Shown here in pieces: positions 9,488 through 20,444 of a DNA stretch of 64,000 nucleotides (its first letter is position 1; every line of letters starts with the position of its first letter). Under the pieces are notes generated by a model. The model worked only from the letters and a program-made list of their open reading frames with translations, had not been told where the DNA came from and searched no databases. The DNA is from Planococcus maritimus (GTDB lineage Bacteria > Bacillota > Bacilli > Bacillales_A > Planococcaceae), in assembly GCF_001592825.1 (NCBI RefSeq), contig NZ_LTZG01000001.1, forward strand, positions 1,240,001 through 1,304,000. The letters are read 5' to 3'. The translations under genes were made by a program, and so were the position numbers.

Positions 9488-10021
9488 TTATGTTTTATCA
9501 TTTGAATTTTTGTCAGAACTTGACTCTTTTTCCGGATGCTTTTTCAGTGATTCGGCATAGTTTGTGCTGCCGCCAAACGCACCGCCGCTTGGTCTGTCAG
9601 AATCCGGAGAAGAATGACTCGCTGAAGAAGCAGCCTTGCTATCCGAAGAAGCTGATTGGCCAGCTTGGGGACTCGAGCGTTTAGTGTCACCGACTTCCTC
9701 TTGAACAGTCTGATTCGCTTGATCGAGCGCATCTTTTTCCTTGTCCATCATTTGCTGCTGTTTTTCAATGGTCGTCTTGACCGTATCCACTGCTTTATTG
9801 ATGTGTGGCTTGACTTTATCGACCATCCCGCCCGATTGTTCATTGAAGCGGTCTAAGTTTTTCTTGATGTTTTCTTTAATATCGGCTGTGCTCATCGAAG
9901 AACTGCGCGCGTGCTGGGTGCTCCCAGTTTCCGACTTTTTCTGTGTCATTGCCGCCCCGATCGCCGCTCCTACGCCAAGCAATACGAGCTTGCTGAAAAA
10001 TCCACCTGATTTTCTTGCCAT
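9488..10021 (-). CDS. YtxH-like membrane-anchored, low-complexity protein
   Basis: A 177-residue protein. Residues 8-25 form a short glycine-rich hydrophobic segment (FFSKLVLLGVGAAIGAAM) of the YtxH type, probably one membrane anchor. A central amphipathic region (about 48-105) is likely coiled coil. A Ser/Asp/Lys-rich, probably disordered tail follows. There are no catalytic motifs. YtxH-type proteins are often general stress proteins. Upstream on the minus strand, GTTTAG-N14-GTCTAT (about 10060-10086) is a weak sigma-B-like promoter. Function unknown. Confidence 0.7.
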   Translation of the reverse strand: MARKSGGFFSKLVLLGVGAAIGAAMTQKKSETGSTQHARSSSMSTADIKENIKKNLDRFNEQSGGMVDKVKPHINKAVDTVKTTIEKQQQMMDKEKDALDQANQTVQEEVGDTKRSSPQAGQSASSDSKAASSASHSSPDSDRPSGGAFGGSTNYAESLKKHPEKESSSDKNSNDKT

Positions 10022-10109
10022 GTAACAATCTCCTCCTTCATTTGATAGAACTTAGTGTAGTAAGTATAGACGGAATGGCCCATTTCTAAACATCCTTTTT
10101 ATCTCCAAC

Positions 10110-10140
10110 AAAAAAGGCCACTCTTGGTAAAGAGCACCCT
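10110..10140 (-). terminator. Probable terminator of the HD-GYP gene
   Basis: Imperfect hairpin around CTCTT-GGTA-AAGAG, with six T on the minus strand after it. It starts right at the stop codon. Confidence 0.55.
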
Positions 10141-11055
10141 TTATACTATCTCTATTAATTTGCCTTCTTCAATCAACATTTTCTTGAATGCTTTCACAAC
10201 TTCTTCCTCGTATTGAATACCGATCAACCGCTCGAGCTCATCCATCGCATACTCGGCCGTAAAGGCAGAACGATAGGCGCGATCTTCCGTCATCGCATCA
10301 AAAGTGTCACAGACTCCGATAATTTTGGCTTCGACAAGGATTTCATCTCCCGACAAGCCAAATGGATATCCCCGACCATTCACTCGCTCATGATGCTGCT
10401 CAACGATGTCGGCGATGTCTTTGTAAGGGGTGTCCCGGATCATATCTGCCCCGTCTCCAGGATGTTTTTTAATAAGTGCAAACTCTTCATCCGTCAGTTT
10501 CGACGGCTTTTTCAGAACTTCTTCAGGTACATTGATTTTGCCGATATCGTGGAGCATAGAGGCAAGGAATAACGATTCCATCCGTTCTCTGGAAAGTTTC
10601 ATTTTAGCCGCCGTCTTGACCGCATAATTGGCTACTCTCGAACTATGATTGTATGTATAGCGGTCTTTCTCTTCTACTTTTTGGCCGATCTTCCGCAGTT
10701 CTCCGATCATTTCACTAACATAGTGAAAAACCGGCATAGTAGAGACCGATAATAAAGTAACTGTTTCAACTACAGTGAAGGAAACTGGGCTTTCGAGGTC
10801 TTTGCACGAAAAGAAATCATCTGCTTCCAACCGAACGGGACGCTCATCAATATCCGTTTGTATGGCTCCATCGACGATGTAGTAAAACTCTTGCGCTTCC
10901 GCAGCTTCACTTGGAATCAGGATAAAAGTTTTGTCTTTTTGGATTGATTGCTTCATCAATTCCAAACCACTCCCTGTCGCTAATAGGGAAAGCGTTGTTG
11001 ATCCATTTTCTATTGTTTCCAGATGTTTTCCTTTTAAAATGTCCAAGCCCTTCAC
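10141..11055 (-). CDS. HD-GYP domain cyclic-di-GMP phosphodiesterase with N-terminal cupin/cNMP-like domain
   Basis: A 304-residue predicted c-di-GMP hydrolase. Residues 1-115 look like a cyclic-nucleotide-binding-type beta-barrel (FYYIVDGAIQTDIDERPVRLEADDFF). Residues ~130-300 form the HD-GYP domain: HD at 169-170 (ASMLHDIGK), KKHPGDGADM, HHER at 221-224 and GRGYP at 227-231. All metal and GYP residues are present, so it should be active. The N-terminal domain may sense a small ligand. A terminator sits only ~20 bp upstream of the start, so a promoter must lie within or overlap it, or read-through feeds the gene. Confidence 0.87.
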   Translation of the reverse strand: MKGLDILKGKHLETIENGSTTLSLLATGSGLELMKQSIQKDKTFILIPSEAAEAQEFYYIVDGAIQTDIDERPVRLEADDFFSCKDLESPVSFTVVETVTLLSVSTMPVFHYVSEMIGELRKIGQKVEEKDRYTYNHSSRVANYAVKTAAKMKLSRERMESLFLASMLHDIGKINVPEEVLKKPSKLTDEEFALIKKHPGDGADMIRDTPYKDIADIVEQHHERVNGRGYPFGLSGDEILVEAKIIGVCDTFDAMTEDRAYRSAFTAEYAMDELERLIGIQYEEEVVKAFKKMLIEEGKLIEIV

Positions 11056-11075
11056 ATGTTCACTTCCTTCCCCAT

Positions 11076-11104
11076 AAAAAAATGAGAGTAGATTATCTCT
11101 ACCC
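11076..11104 (-). terminator. Terminator of the secreted protein gene
   Basis: On the minus strand, GGGTAGA-GATAA-TCTACTC forms a 7-bp stem followed by T7. Confidence 0.7.
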
Positions 11105-11140
11105 CCATTCTACTATTTATCGCAAATATCTACAATATGC

Positions 11141-11611
11141 TTACCAGCCTACAACAATAATTGGATCGATTTTGGCGTTTCGATCGCCAAACAATGTATC
11201 GACGAAGACGATTTCTGATTGGATACCTGCTGCATTCGAGCGTTCAATGCCCGCTAGTGTGATTTGCTGTGCTGTTAACTGCAACTGTGAAATTAAGCTT
11301 GTAATTTCAGTTTCATACTGTGCTGTCAATTGCGCTTTCGCAGCAGCATTTTCCTCAGCTGCCAAATTGCTTTGGTAGTTAGCGTAAAGCGTCGCAGCAG
11401 CCGCTTGTGCAGCTGTGATTTCTGCCTCGATTTGAGCGTTCACTTGGTTGATGTCTGCAATTGCAGCTTGAACTTCTTCACTCATGCCTGCTTCCACTTC
11501 GTAATACGGCATTTCTTCTACTACTGTCAAATCATCCGCAAAAACGCCTGTGCTCATGGATAAAACCATCAAGAACATTAACATGGACATAATGATACTT
11601 TTCTTGAACAT
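11141..11611 (-). CDS. Small secreted protein of unknown function, Ala/Gln-rich
   Basis: A 156-residue protein with a clear signal peptide (MFKKSIIMSM, hydrophobic core, cleavage near VFADD, about residue 25). The mature part is rich in Ala, Gln and Glu with heptad-like spacing (about 45-125) and is probably a helical coiled coil. It ends in a short hydrophobic tail (DPIIVVGW). It has its own ribosome binding site (AGGGGGAG) and terminator. I do not recognise a family. The composition suggests a wall-associated or structural role, but this is a guess. Confidence 0.7.
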   Translation of the reverse strand: MFKKSIIMSMLMFLMVLSMSTGVFADDLTVVEEMPYYEVEAGMSEEVQAAIADINQVNAQIEAEITAAQAAAATLYANYQSNLAAEENAAAKAQLTAQYETEITSLISQLQLTAQQITLAGIERSNAAGIQSEIVFVDTLFGDRNAKIDPIIVVGW

Positions 11612-11932
11612 TTGAACTCCCCCTAAAATGTTTTATAAAAAATACATCAGAAACCTAGTCGATATGACATCTGCGACTACGGATTACATCAGCATCCTTA
11701 GTATATACAAACTAGGACTTCCGCACAATCTCTTCTGAAATAATTTACATTAATAATTTAATTTTCTATTCAGAAAAAACAATAATTTTATTTTATATCC
11801 AATTCGTCACATTGGGATTTTGGAAATAATCATTTTTTCACCGATTATTAACTTGCCACCATTCGTGTTTAAAGCCTTTTCTGAACACCGAAAAACTGCC
11901 CAAAGAAACTTTGGACAGTTCGTAGTTCTCTA
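11612..11932. other. Intergenic region, AT-rich, with gltD terminator
   Basis: About 320 bp between the secreted-protein gene and gltD. The only clear element is the gltD terminator at 11891-11920: stem ACTGcCCAAAG / CTTTGGaCAGT, followed on the minus strand by T-rich sequence. The rest is AT-rich and presumably holds the promoter of the secreted-protein gene; I cannot place its boxes reliably. Confidence 0.6.
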
Positions 11933-13420
11933 TTATGGCAACACGGTCGCGCCCATCAAATAGCGGTCGCACTCCCTCGCTGCTTCACGGCCTTCGTTGA
12001 TCGCCCAAACGATCAAGCTCTGGCCTCTGCGCATATCGCCAGCTGCGAAGATGCCTTCGACGTTTGTGCGGTAATCGCCGTATTCCGCTTTGACGCGTGA
12101 ATTGGCGTGCGTTTCCACATTCAACTGGTCGATTAGCATTTGTTCAGGTCCACTGAAGCCGATAGCGATCAAGATCAGATCTGCTTTCCACACTTTTTCC
12201 GTTCCTGGGATTTCTTCACGGATGCGGTTTCCTTGCTCATCGATTTTCAGTTTGACGTTGACGGTATGAACTTCTTTCACATGGCCATTTTCATCACCGA
12301 TAAACTTCTTCGTCATGACTGCGTAGGCACGCGGGTCGTCGCCGAATGTAGCCGCTGCTTCTTTGTGGCCGTATTCTACGCGGTGCACTTTTGGATATTG
12401 CGGCCAAGGATTGCCCTTTTCGTCGCGGATTGCGCCTTTCTGGTCATAGACATCAAATTGCACGAGGCTCTTGCAGCCATGGCGGACAGAGGTTGCGAGA
12501 CAGTCGGTTCCTGTATCGCCGCCGCCAATAACGATAACGTCTTTGCCTTTGGCTGAAATATAATTGCCGTCTTCCAGATCGGAATCGAGCAAACTCTTCG
12601 TGCTGGCGTGCAGGAAATCCATGGCGAAATGAACGCCTTTTAAGTCACGCCCTTCGACGTCGATATTGCGGTGGACCGTCGCCCCGGTCGCCATAATGAC
12701 CGAATCGAAATTATCGCGCAATTCCGTTGCAGGGTAGTTTTTGCCGACTTCGACATTCGTCACAAACGTGATGCCTTCCTGTTCAAGGATTTTGACGCGG
12801 CGCATGACCATATCGTACGGCAATTTCATCTCTGGAATACCGTAGGTCAACAATCCGCCAACCCGATCGCTTTTTTCAAAGACTGTCACGGTATGGCCTG
12901 CTTTATTCAATTGCGCTGCTGCTGCAAGACCTGCTGGACCTGAACCCACAACAGCTACTTTTTTACCGGTACGCTGTTTTGGCGGCTCTGGAACGACCCA
13001 GCCTTCCGCAAATCCGCGTTCGATGATGGATCTCTCGACCGTACGAATGGCAACAGAAGGTTCGTTGATGCCAAGCACGCATGCCCCTTCACACGGTGCT
13101 GGACAAGCGACACCGGTGAATTCCGGGAAATTATTCTTTAAATGCTCGCGGTGAAGCGCTTCTTTCCATTGGCCACGGTAAACGAGATCATTCCATTCAG
13201 GGATCAAGTGATTAACCGGGCATCCGGTCGTGCCATTGTCGAGATCCATGCCAGTCTGGCAAGTCGGGACGCCGCAATCCATGCAGCGCGCCCCTTGCTT
13301 TTGTACTTCTTGTTCAGACAGCGGAATCGTATAGTCTTTCCAATCATGCGTTCGCTGTGCCGGGTCGCGTTCTTTTACAGTCTGACGGTCATATTCCATA
13401 AATCCGGTTATCTTCCCCAT
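11933..13420 (-). CDS. gltD: Glutamate synthase (NADPH) small subunit
   Basis: A 495-residue beta subunit of glutamate synthase (GOGAT). It passes electrons from NAD(P)H through FAD to the large subunit for glutamate formation from glutamine and 2-oxoglutarate. The N-terminus carries the two Cys clusters for iron-sulfur centres (CMDCGVPTC and [12 protein letters not shown]). An FAD motif ([17 protein letters not shown]) is followed by an NADPH motif ([13 protein letters not shown]). The ATG at 13420 has GGAGGGAAACG just upstream. It lies 51 bp after gltB in the same operon and is followed by a terminator. Bacillus subtilis literature calls this gene gltB. Confidence 0.95.
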   Translation of the reverse strand: MGKITGFMEYDRQTVKERDPAQRTHDWKDYTIPLSEQEVQKQGARCMDCGVPTCQTGMDLDNGTTGCPVNHLIPEWNDLVYRGQWKEALHREHLKNNFPEFTGVACPAPCEGACVLGINEPSVAIRTVERSIIERGFAEGWVVPEPPKQRTGKKVAVVGSGPAGLAAAAQLNKAGHTVTVFEKSDRVGGLLTYGIPEMKLPYDMVMRRVKILEQEGITFVTNVEVGKNYPATELRDNFDSVIMATGATVHRNIDVEGRDLKGVHFAMDFLHASTKSLLDSDLEDGNYISAKGKDVIVIGGGDTGTDCLATSVRHGCKSLVQFDVYDQKGAIRDEKGNPWPQYPKVHRVEYGHKEAAATFGDDPRAYAVMTKKFIGDENGHVKEVHTVNVKLKIDEQGNRIREEIPGTEKVWKADLILIAIGFSGPEQMLIDQLNVETHANSRVKAEYGDYRTNVEGIFAAGDMRRGQSLIVWAINEGREAARECDRYLMGATVLP

Positions 13421-13471
13421 CGTTTCCCTCCAGTTCGCGTATTTGCCAAGCTTTTGTCGCTCTTTACATTA

Positions 13472-16400
13472 TTACTTGCCGGCATTCGCCATTTTGCTTT
13501 CTTCAAATGCAGCCATTTCAGCATCAAATTTCGCCATGCCGCTGTCTTGCAGCTTGCTGATGCGCTCGTTGATCTTCAAATATGCTTTTGGAATGACGCG
13601 GACGAATTTAGCAGACAAAATCTCCCAATGTGTCAATACACGTTTGCCATTCAAGCTGCCTGTATAACGAACATGATTTTCGATCATTTCTTTCAATTCC
13701 GCTATTTCAACCGGATCTGCGAGCGGCTGCATATGCACCATTTCAGGGTTGCAGCGTTCGCTGAATGTCTCTTCTTCATCTAGAACATAGGCGACACCGC
13801 CAGACATGCCCGCTGCAAAGTTTTTACCGGTATCTCCAAGAATGACGACGCGGCCGCCAGTCATGTATTCACAACCGTGATCGCCGACACCTTCGACGAC
13901 GATTTTCGCGCCTGAATTACGGACCGCGAAACGCTCACCTGCCATGCCGTGGATATAAGCTTCCCCTGCTGAAGCGCCATAGAACGATACGTTGCCGATG
14001 ATGATGTTCTTCTCGGGAAGGAATGTCGAATCCACCGCCGGCTTCACAATGATCTTACCGCCTGACAGTCCTTTTCCGACAAAGTCGTTGGAATCGCCGA
14101 TCAGTTTCAAAGTCATGCCTTTCGGGATGAATGCACCGAAGCTTTGCCCAGCTGAACCTTGGAAGTTGAACGTAATCGTGTCTTCCGGCAAGCCTTCCGC
14201 CCCGTATTTACGGGAAATGGCACTGCCGATGATCGTTCCGGTCGCGCGGTGGATATTGCGGATCGCTGTTGATACTTCAACAGGCTCCCCTGTTTCAATG
14301 GCATTGCGGCAGCGAGGCAAGAGCTCCTGCACGTCTAGCGTATGCTTCAAGCCATGATCTTGCTTGATCGTCGCGTAGCGGCCAACTTTTTCCGGCAAAT
14401 CCGGTTGATAAAGAAGCTGCGTCAAATCCAAACCTTCCGCTTTCCAATGCTTGATAGCTTTATTGGTTTCCAGTACATCGGTTCGGCCGATCATTTCATT
14501 GATGGTGCGGAATCCGAGCTCCGCCATCAATTCGCGTGCTTCCATGGCGATAAAGCGCATGAAGTTCGCAACATGGTCTGCTTCGCCTGTATATTTTTTG
14601 CGCAGTTCCGGGTTTTGTGTCGCAATCCCCACTGGGCATGTATCCAAATGACAGACGCGCATCATGACGCATCCAAGGACGACGAGCGGTGCTGTCGAGA
14701 AGCCGTATTCTTCTGCTCCAAGAAGCGCCGCAGTAACAACGTCGCGCCCGGTCATCATTTTGCCGTCTGTTTCGACGACGATGCGGTCGCGCAGGCCGTT
14801 CAATAGCAATGTCTGATGCGTTTCAGCAAGTCCGATTTCCCACGGCAAGCCCGTATGCTTCAAGCTCGTTTTCGGTGCAGCACCTGTGCCGCCATCGTAG
14901 CCGCTGATCAAGACGAGATCTGCACGGCCTTTCGCAACACCTGCTGCGATCGTGCCGACACCAACTGCCGATACCAATTTCACGCTGATGCGCGCATGCG
15001 GATTGGCGTTTTTCAAGTTGAAAATCAGCTCTGCTAAATCTTCAATCGAATAGATATCGTGATGAGGAGGCGGTGAGATCAATTCAACTCCAGTTGTCGA
15101 ACCACGTACTTCCGCAATCCACGGATACACTTTCTTGCCTGGCAAATGACCGCCCTCACCAGGTTTTGCCCCTTGTGCCACTTTGATCTGGATTTCGTCA
15201 GCATTGACCAAATAATGGCTCGTGACACCAAAGCGTCCAGATGCTACTTGCTTGATGGCGCTTCGACGGCTGTCGCCGTTATCATCCGGGATAAAGCGAG
15301 AAACTTCCTCTCCACCTTCTCCAGAATTGCTGCGTCCGCCAATTTTATTCATCGCGATTGCCAGTGCTTCATGGGCTTCTTTACTGATCGACCCGTAGGA
15401 CATCGCACCGGTTTTAAAGCGTGCGCAAATTTCTTCGACCGTTTCGACTTCTTCAATCGGAATCGGCGTGCGCTCTTTGAATTTCAGCAAGCCGCGCAAG
15501 GATTGGAGATTGGCTTTTTCATCCGTTAATAGCTTTGAATACTTACGGAAGGTATCGAAATTATTCGTTCGGCACGCCTGTTGAAGCGTGTGGATCGTCA
15601 TCGGGTTGTATTGATGGTCTTCGCCGTTCTCACGGTATTGGTACTCATCGCCTGACTCAAGTGCCGGGTTTGCCCCCTCGCGCTCCGGATAAGCGGAAGC
15701 ATGGCGAAGCAGGACTTCTTTAGCGATGATATCGAGCCCGATGCCACCGAGACGTGAAGATGTACGCGTAAAGTATTTATCGATGACGTCCATATGAATG
15801 CCGATTGCTTCGAAAATTTGTGCACCGCGGTAACTTTGAATGGTCGAGATCCCCATTTTAGACAAGATCTTGATAATTCCATCTGTTACAGCTTGAACAT
15901 AACTCGCTTCAGCTTGTTCAACATTCATGCCATGGATATCGTCTTTCGCCACCAGCTCTTCGATTGATTCGAACGCCAGGTACGGATTGATTCCTTCTGC
16001 ACCGTACCCAATCAACATAGCGAAATGATGCACTTCGCGCGGCTCTGCGGACTCCAGCAAAATGCTCATGCGCGTGCGTGTGCCTTGGCGGATTAAATGG
16101 TGATGCAATCCTGATACGGCAAGCAATGCGGGGATCGCCGCATGTGTGCTGTCGACGCCACGGTCGGACAAGATGACAAGCGTCGCGCCTTTTTCGATAG
16201 CTTCGTCCGCTTCTGCAAATACTGCTTCTAAGCGCGCTTCCATTGCCCCTGCGCCTCCATCTACGTCAAATAAAATCGGCAAAGTGACCGCTTTGAATTC
16301 TGGCAAATTCTGCTGGCGCAACCTTTCAAGCTCACCGTTCAATAAGACCGGTGTTTCTAGCCGGATATGGCGAGCACTTTCCGGTTTCGGGTCTACTAGA

Positions 16401-18055
16401 TTGCCTTCTGCCCCAATCGTCGTACGGGCTGCCGTGATGATTTGCTCACGAATGGCGTCAATTGGAGGATTGGTGACTTGTGCAAATAATTGCTTGAAAT
16501 AGTTATACAAAAGCTGTGGTTTTTTCGACAATACTGCAAGCGGTGAATCATAGCCCATTGAACCGACCGGGTCTTTTCCATCGGATGCCAGCGGTTTGAT
16601 AATTTTCTGGACTTCTTCTTGTGTATAGCCAAATGCCAGCTGCTGCTTGAGTAAGCCTTCACTGCTTGGATGCACTACTTCTTTCGGTTCCGGTAAATCC
16701 TCTAAATCGAATAAATTGTTTTCGACCCAATCTTTATACGGAAGTTCGGATGCAATCTGTGTTTTGATTTCATCATCCGGAATGATCTTGCCGGCTTCAA
16801 GGTCGACCAAAAGCATCTTCCCTGGGCGCAGGCGGTCTTTGTAGATGATGTCATCCGAAAAGATATCGAGCGCTCCGACTTCTGAGCCCAGAACGATCAT
16901 GCCACTTTTCGTGATGTAGTAGCGCGCTGGGCGCAAGCCGTTGCGGTCAAGACAAGCGGCGATCTGACGGCCATCTGTAAAGACGAGCGCTGCTGGGCCG
17001 TCCCACGGCTCCATAAGCGTGCTGTGGTATTCGTAGAAATCACGTTTTTTCTTATCGATTGATGTATCGTTGACCCATGGCTCCGGCACCATCATCATCG
17101 CCGTATGCGCAAGCGAACGGCCGGATAGGTGAAGGAACTCAAAGCAATTGTCGAACATCGACGAATCACTGCCTGTCTCATCGATGACCGGCAAGACTTT
17201 TTGCAGGTCCTGGTCATTGAAATAAGGAGAGTTGCAAGCGAGCTGGCGGGCTCTCATCCAATTGACGTTGCCGCGAAGTGTGTTGAATTCGCCGTTATGG
17301 ATGGAGTAGCGGTTCGGATGGGAACGCTGCCAGCTCGGGAAGGTATTTGTACTGAACCGTGAGTGGACGAGTGCCAAAGCCGATTTGAATTCGGGATGGT
17401 TGAGGTCGATATAAAACGAATCTAGTTGTTCCGGGATAAGCATGCCTTTATAGACAATTGTTCCGGCTGACAAGCTGCTGAAATAGACGTCTTTAAATTC
17501 TTCCAAACCGCCCATTTCCTGCTCAATTCGTTTACGGATAATGTACAAGCGGCGCTCTAGATCCATGCGCGTCTCAAGTTCTGCTGATGCGCCGATGAAG
17601 ATTTGGCGGATGACCGGCTTGGTTTTCGCCGCTACGTTACCCACAAAAGAATCATTTACAGGCACCGGGCGCCAGCCGAGCGATTCTTGGCCTTCTTCTT
17701 CGACGATGCGCTGAATGATTTCTTTCGCTTTCATGCGAAGATCGTAATCTTGAGGCATGAAAATCATGCCGATTCCATATTTTCCTTCATCCGGAAGGGC
17801 GATGCCTTCTTTTTCACATTGCTTCAGGAAAAAACGGTGGGGAATTTGCGTCAAGATACCAGCGCCGTCTCCCGTGCTCGTATCAGATGATTGGCCGCCG
17901 CGGTGCTCTAAGTTACAGAGAATGTTCACCGCATTCTGTACAATACTATGCGATTTTCTGCCATCTATATTAGCGATCATCCCAATACCGCAAGCTTCAT
18001 GTTCCTGGTCAGGGTGATACAGTCCTTGTGCGATCGGATACTCTTTCTTACTCAA
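13472..18055 (-). CDS. gltB: Glutamate synthase large subunit
   Basis: A 1527-residue alpha subunit of GOGAT, full length. The class II glutamine amidotransferase domain starts at C22 ([11 protein letters not shown]), which becomes the N-terminal nucleophile after propeptide removal. Later come the central and FMN-binding synthase domains ([24 protein letters not shown]), with the Cys cluster [19 protein letters not shown]. The C-terminal GXGXG beta-helix follows (GMSGGVAYV). The start codon is TTG at 18055, eight nt after AGGAGG, which decides the start. It is operonic with gltD. No gltC regulator lies next door, unlike Bacillus subtilis. A promoter with an overlapping palindrome and a cre site lie upstream. 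Confidence 0.96.
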   Translation of the reverse strand: MSKKEYPIAQGLYHPDQEHEACGIGMIANIDGRKSHSIVQNAVNILCNLEHRGGQSSDTSTGDGAGILTQIPHRFFLKQCEKEGIALPDEGKYGIGMIFMPQDYDLRMKAKEIIQRIVEEEGQESLGWRPVPVNDSFVGNVAAKTKPVIRQIFIGASAELETRMDLERRLYIIRKRIEQEMGGLEEFKDVYFSSLSAGTIVYKGMLIPEQLDSFYIDLNHPEFKSALALVHSRFSTNTFPSWQRSHPNRYSIHNGEFNTLRGNVNWMRARQLACNSPYFNDQDLQKVLPVIDETGSDSSMFDNCFEFLHLSGRSLAHTAMMMVPEPWVNDTSIDKKKRDFYEYHSTLMEPWDGPAALVFTDGRQIAACLDRNGLRPARYYITKSGMIVLGSEVGALDIFSDDIIYKDRLRPGKMLLVDLEAGKIIPDDEIKTQIASELPYKDWVENNLFDLEDLPEPKEVVHPSSEGLLKQQLAFGYTQEEVQKIIKPLASDGKDPVGSMGYDSPLAVLSKKPQLLYNYFKQLFAQVTNPPIDAIREQIITAARTTIGAEGNLVDPKPESARHIRLETPVLLNGELERLRQQNLPEFKAVTLPILFDVDGGAGAMEARLEAVFAEADEAIEKGATLVILSDRGVDSTHAAIPALLAVSGLHHHLIRQGTRTRMSILLESAEPREVHHFAMLIGYGAEGINPYLAFESIEELVAKDDIHGMNVEQAEASYVQAVTDGIIKILSKMGISTIQSYRGAQIFEAIGIHMDVIDKYFTRTSSRLGGIGLDIIAKEVLLRHASAYPEREGANPALESGDEYQYRENGEDHQYNPMTIHTLQQACRTNNFDTFRKYSKLLTDEKANLQSLRGLLKFKERTPIPIEEVETVEEICARFKTGAMSYGSISKEAHEALAIAMNKIGGRSNSGEGGEEVSRFIPDDNGDSRRSAIKQVASGRFGVTSHYLVNADEIQIKVAQGAKPGEGGHLPGKKVYPWIAEVRGSTTGVELISPPPHHDIYSIEDLAELIFNLKNANPHARISVKLVSAVGVGTIAAGVAKGRADLVLISGYDGGTGAAPKTSLKHTGLPWEIGLAETHQTLLLNGLRDRIVVETDGKMMTGRDVVTAALLGAEEYGFSTAPLVVLGCVMMRVCHLDTCPVGIATQNPELRKKYTGEADHVANFMRFIAMEARELMAELGFRTINEMIGRTDVLETNKAIKHWKAEGLDLTQLLYQPDLPEKVGRYATIKQDHGLKHTLDVQELLPRCRNAIETGEPVEVSTAIRNIHRATGTIIGSAISRKYGAEGLPEDTITFNFQGSAGQSFGAFIPKGMTLKLIGDSNDFVGKGLSGGKIIVKPAVDSTFLPEKNIIIGNVSFYGASAGEAYIHGMAGERFAVRNSGAKIVVEGVGDHGCEYMTGGRVVILGDTGKNFAAGMSGGVAYVLDEEETFSERCNPEMVHMQPLADPVEIAELKEMIENHVRYTGSLNGKRVLTHWEILSAKFVRVIPKAYLKINERISKLQDSGMAKFDAEMAAFEESKMANAGK

Positions 18056-18085
18056 TTGAACCGCCTCCTTTTACGCGCTAATTTG

Positions 18086-18130
18086 TCATAATATTATGAT
18101 AGTATATCATATAACTGAATATATATACAA
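18086..18130 (-). promoter_or_regulatory. gltB promoter with palindromic operator
   Basis: On the minus strand, TTGTAT (18130-18125), an 18-bp spacer and TATACT (18106-18101) form a sigma-A promoter. A perfect 14-bp palindrome TCATAATATTATGA (18086-18099) sits immediately downstream, over the expected transcription start. It would suit a repressor; GltC or TnrA are the obvious candidates, but the match to a TnrA box is only partial. Confidence 0.6.
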
Positions 18131-18192
18131 TTGCATTTTGTGAAAAATTTAGCAAGCGCATGAAGATTCATTGAAAACGCAAGGGATTTAAG

Positions 18193-18206
18193 TGAAAACG
18201 CTTTCA
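18193..18206. promoter_or_regulatory. Catabolite-responsive element (cre) upstream of gltB
   Basis: TGAAAACGCTTTCA is a full match to the CcpA cre consensus. It lies about 65 bp upstream of the gltB -35 box, a position more typical of activation than of roadblock repression. The rest of 18131-18380 shows no other clear element. Confidence 0.7.
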
Positions 18207-18383
18207 AATAACGGCTTATAAGGATTCTTCTTTATTCGCAATTTGTGTATATTGATACAGTATTTTTTTACGGACTAGTCCAAGGTGGATTTTTTCCCAA
18301 TTAATAGACAAATCAATAAAAGATTCGCCTATTTTTTCACGCTGCTTTTTCTTTCAAATTCTTTTGCAAGAAACATCATCCCA

Positions 18384-18430
18384 TAAGAAAAGAGCATGGA
18401 AAACGACTCGTTTCCCACGCTCTTTTCTTA
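18384..18430. terminator. Terminator downstream of recQ
   Basis: Long stem AAGAAAAGAGC / GCTCTTTTCTT extended by a GGAAA / TTTCC pairing. It lies ~80 bp after the recQ stop. Confidence 0.75.
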
Positions 18431-18510
18431 TATCACTAAAGTTTTCTTGATTTATCCATTTTTATGTGCGCATTTTTAAGGCCAATGGATCTGTCTAGGC
18501 AACTAAATCG

Positions 18511-20286
18511 CTACGAATTATTCACTGTTTCATACATTCGAATCGCTTCAAGAAAGTATTCCCCGTATTTTTCCAACTTATTTGCACCAACGCCGCTGAC
18601 TTCCAAAAAGGCATCTTCATCTTTTGGCCGGCGCGCCACCATGTCTTGCAAACTTTTATCCGAGAAGATAACGAATGGCGGAACTCCCGCTTCGTCTGCC
18701 AATTTCTTGCGGATCGTCCGCAATTCCTCGAACAAGGGATCATTCGTAGCGATGCGCTTCGTGATGACGGCGCCTTTTCTCATGACACGGCGTTTTCCAA
18801 GCAGGACATCACGCCCTCCATCCGGCACGAAAATAGTGGGGAAACTGCCTTGCTCAACAGCTAACAGTTCCTGTGAAATCATAAATTCGATCAGGTTTGA
18901 CACTTCCTTCGAATTCATATGCTTCAACACCCCGTAAGTCGACAGTTGATCAAAACGAAAATCGAGCACTTTCTTATTGCGCGACCCAGTCAACACCTGG
19001 GCCGTCATCGTCTTGCCGAATTTCTGTCCCATACGGATGACACATGACAGCACTTTTTGGACATCTTCCGTGACGTCCTGACCTTCACGCTCGTCCACAC
19101 AATTTCCACAATGGCCGCACGGAGCCGCACTCCCATCGCCAAAATAATGGACGATAAATTGCTGGAGGCAGTTTTCCGTATGGCAATAATCGACCATTCC
19201 CTGAAGTTTTTTCAACTCGCCGGGAATGCGCGAGGGGTCTTGCGCCTGGTCGATCAAGAAGCGCTGTGTTTGGACATCTTGCGACGCATAAAGCACGATG
19301 CACTCACTTGGCAACCCGTCACGCCCTGCACGACCAGCTTCTTGGTAATAGCTTTCCATGTTCTTCGGCAACTGGTAATGAATCACGTACCGGATATTGG
19401 ATTTATCGATGCCCATTCCAAATGCATTGGTCGCCACCATCACGGTCACTTCATCATTCAAAAAACGCTCTTGCCCGAGGCGGCGTTCATCGTCCGGCAT
19501 GCCGGCGTGATATTTAGCCGCTTTGACCCCGCGCTTGATGAGCGCTTCATAGACGGAATCGACCGTCTTGCGCGTTGCAGCGTAAATGATGCCTGCTTCG
19601 TTGTCATTTTTCTGGACGTAATCACGGATAAATCGTTCACGATCCTGCCCTTGAATGACAGAGAAGCTCAAGTTTGCCCGTTCGAAACCGGTAATGACGG
19701 TATTTTGTTCTTCGATATCCAAGATACGGCAAATATCTTCCCGCACTTGAGGCGTTGCGGTTGCTGTTAAGGCCAAGACCGTCGGATTGCCCGGGAAAAT
19801 TTCCAGCATGCGGCTGATCAAGCGGTAGCTCGGCCGGAAATCATGCCCCCATTGCGAGATGCAATGCGCTTCATCGACTGCGATGAGCGGAACCTTGACA
19901 CCTTGCAGGCCATCCAAGAACATTTCTGAATCGAGGCGCTCTGGCGCGATATACAATAATTTGATAATGCCCATCTGAACTTCGTGAAGAATTTCGCGGA
20001 CTTCATAGACATCGAGTGAACTATTAATAGAAGCAGCTGGAATTCCGGCTGCCTGCAAAGAGTCAACTTGGTCTTTCATCAGGGAGATCAGCGGAGAAAC
20101 GACAATGGTCGTCCCTTCCATGGCAAGCGCAGGAATCTGATAGCACATCGATTTCCCGCCGCCTGTCGGCATGACGCAAATCGTATTTTGGCCATCGAAA
20201 ACTTGTGTGATGGCCTGCTCCTGGCCGGTCCGGAAGCTATCATACCCGAAATGCGACTGCAGTAGTTTTCTTGCTTGTTCCAACAC
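18511..20286 (-). CDS. recQ: ATP-dependent DNA helicase RecQ
   Basis: A 591-residue 3'-5' DNA helicase for recombination and stalled-fork repair. Seen: Walker A MPTGGGKSMCYQ, AVDEAHCISQWGHDFRPSY (DEAH plus aromatic-rich loop), ALTATATPQ, GRAGRDG (motif VI), zinc-binding cysteines in the RecQ-C region (YCHTENCL and CGHCGNC), winged helix, and a C-terminal HRDC domain (about residues 515-585). The length is normal. The start is GTG at 20286, preceded by GGGAGTG. Confidence 0.95.
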   Translation of the reverse strand: MLEQARKLLQSHFGYDSFRTGQEQAITQVFDGQNTICVMPTGGGKSMCYQIPALAMEGTTIVVSPLISLMKDQVDSLQAAGIPAASINSSLDVYEVREILHEVQMGIIKLLYIAPERLDSEMFLDGLQGVKVPLIAVDEAHCISQWGHDFRPSYRLISRMLEIFPGNPTVLALTATATPQVREDICRILDIEEQNTVITGFERANLSFSVIQGQDRERFIRDYVQKNDNEAGIIYAATRKTVDSVYEALIKRGVKAAKYHAGMPDDERRLGQERFLNDEVTVMVATNAFGMGIDKSNIRYVIHYQLPKNMESYYQEAGRAGRDGLPSECIVLYASQDVQTQRFLIDQAQDPSRIPGELKKLQGMVDYCHTENCLQQFIVHYFGDGSAAPCGHCGNCVDEREGQDVTEDVQKVLSCVIRMGQKFGKTMTAQVLTGSRNKKVLDFRFDQLSTYGVLKHMNSKEVSNLIEFMISQELLAVEQGSFPTIFVPDGGRDVLLGKRRVMRKGAVITKRIATNDPLFEELRTIRKKLADEAGVPPFVIFSDKSLQDMVARRPKDEDAFLEVSGVGANKLEKYGEYFLEAIRMYETVNNS

Positions 20287-20363
20287 CTTTGAACACTCCC
20301 CATACTGTTTTACTATGAAGGTAGCTTACCATATTTGAAGGGCTATTTCTTTTTTGGCATACG

Positions 20364-20408
20364 AAAAGCCACTCTGGAAAATCGATTATTTCCTGGAGTG
20401 GCTGAAAA
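20364..20408 (-). terminator. Hairpin downstream of the GXWXG/DUF4334 gene
   Basis: Stem AGCCACTC / GAGTGGCT continuing into GGAAA / TTTCC. On the minus strand it is followed by TTTTCG, a short T run. Confidence 0.6.
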
Positions 20409-20444
20409 GGCCTTTTCATTCGGATCGTGCGGGTGAAAATGATC

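Noticed and set aside
11706-11716. TATACAA before the secreted-protein gene, and a similar one at 18124-18130 before gltB, as extra operator copies
   Set aside because: Each is a single unit with no repeat 11 bp away; AT-rich promoter sequence explains them.
18083-18100. TnrA box at gltB
   Set aside because: Only one half-site (TGACA/TGTCA) fits; the spacing and second half do not match TGTNA-N7-TNACA, so I list it only as a palindrome.
19057-19770. A 237-residue plus-strand ORF
   Set aside because: Antisense to recQ, with no ribosome binding site or recognisable motifs.
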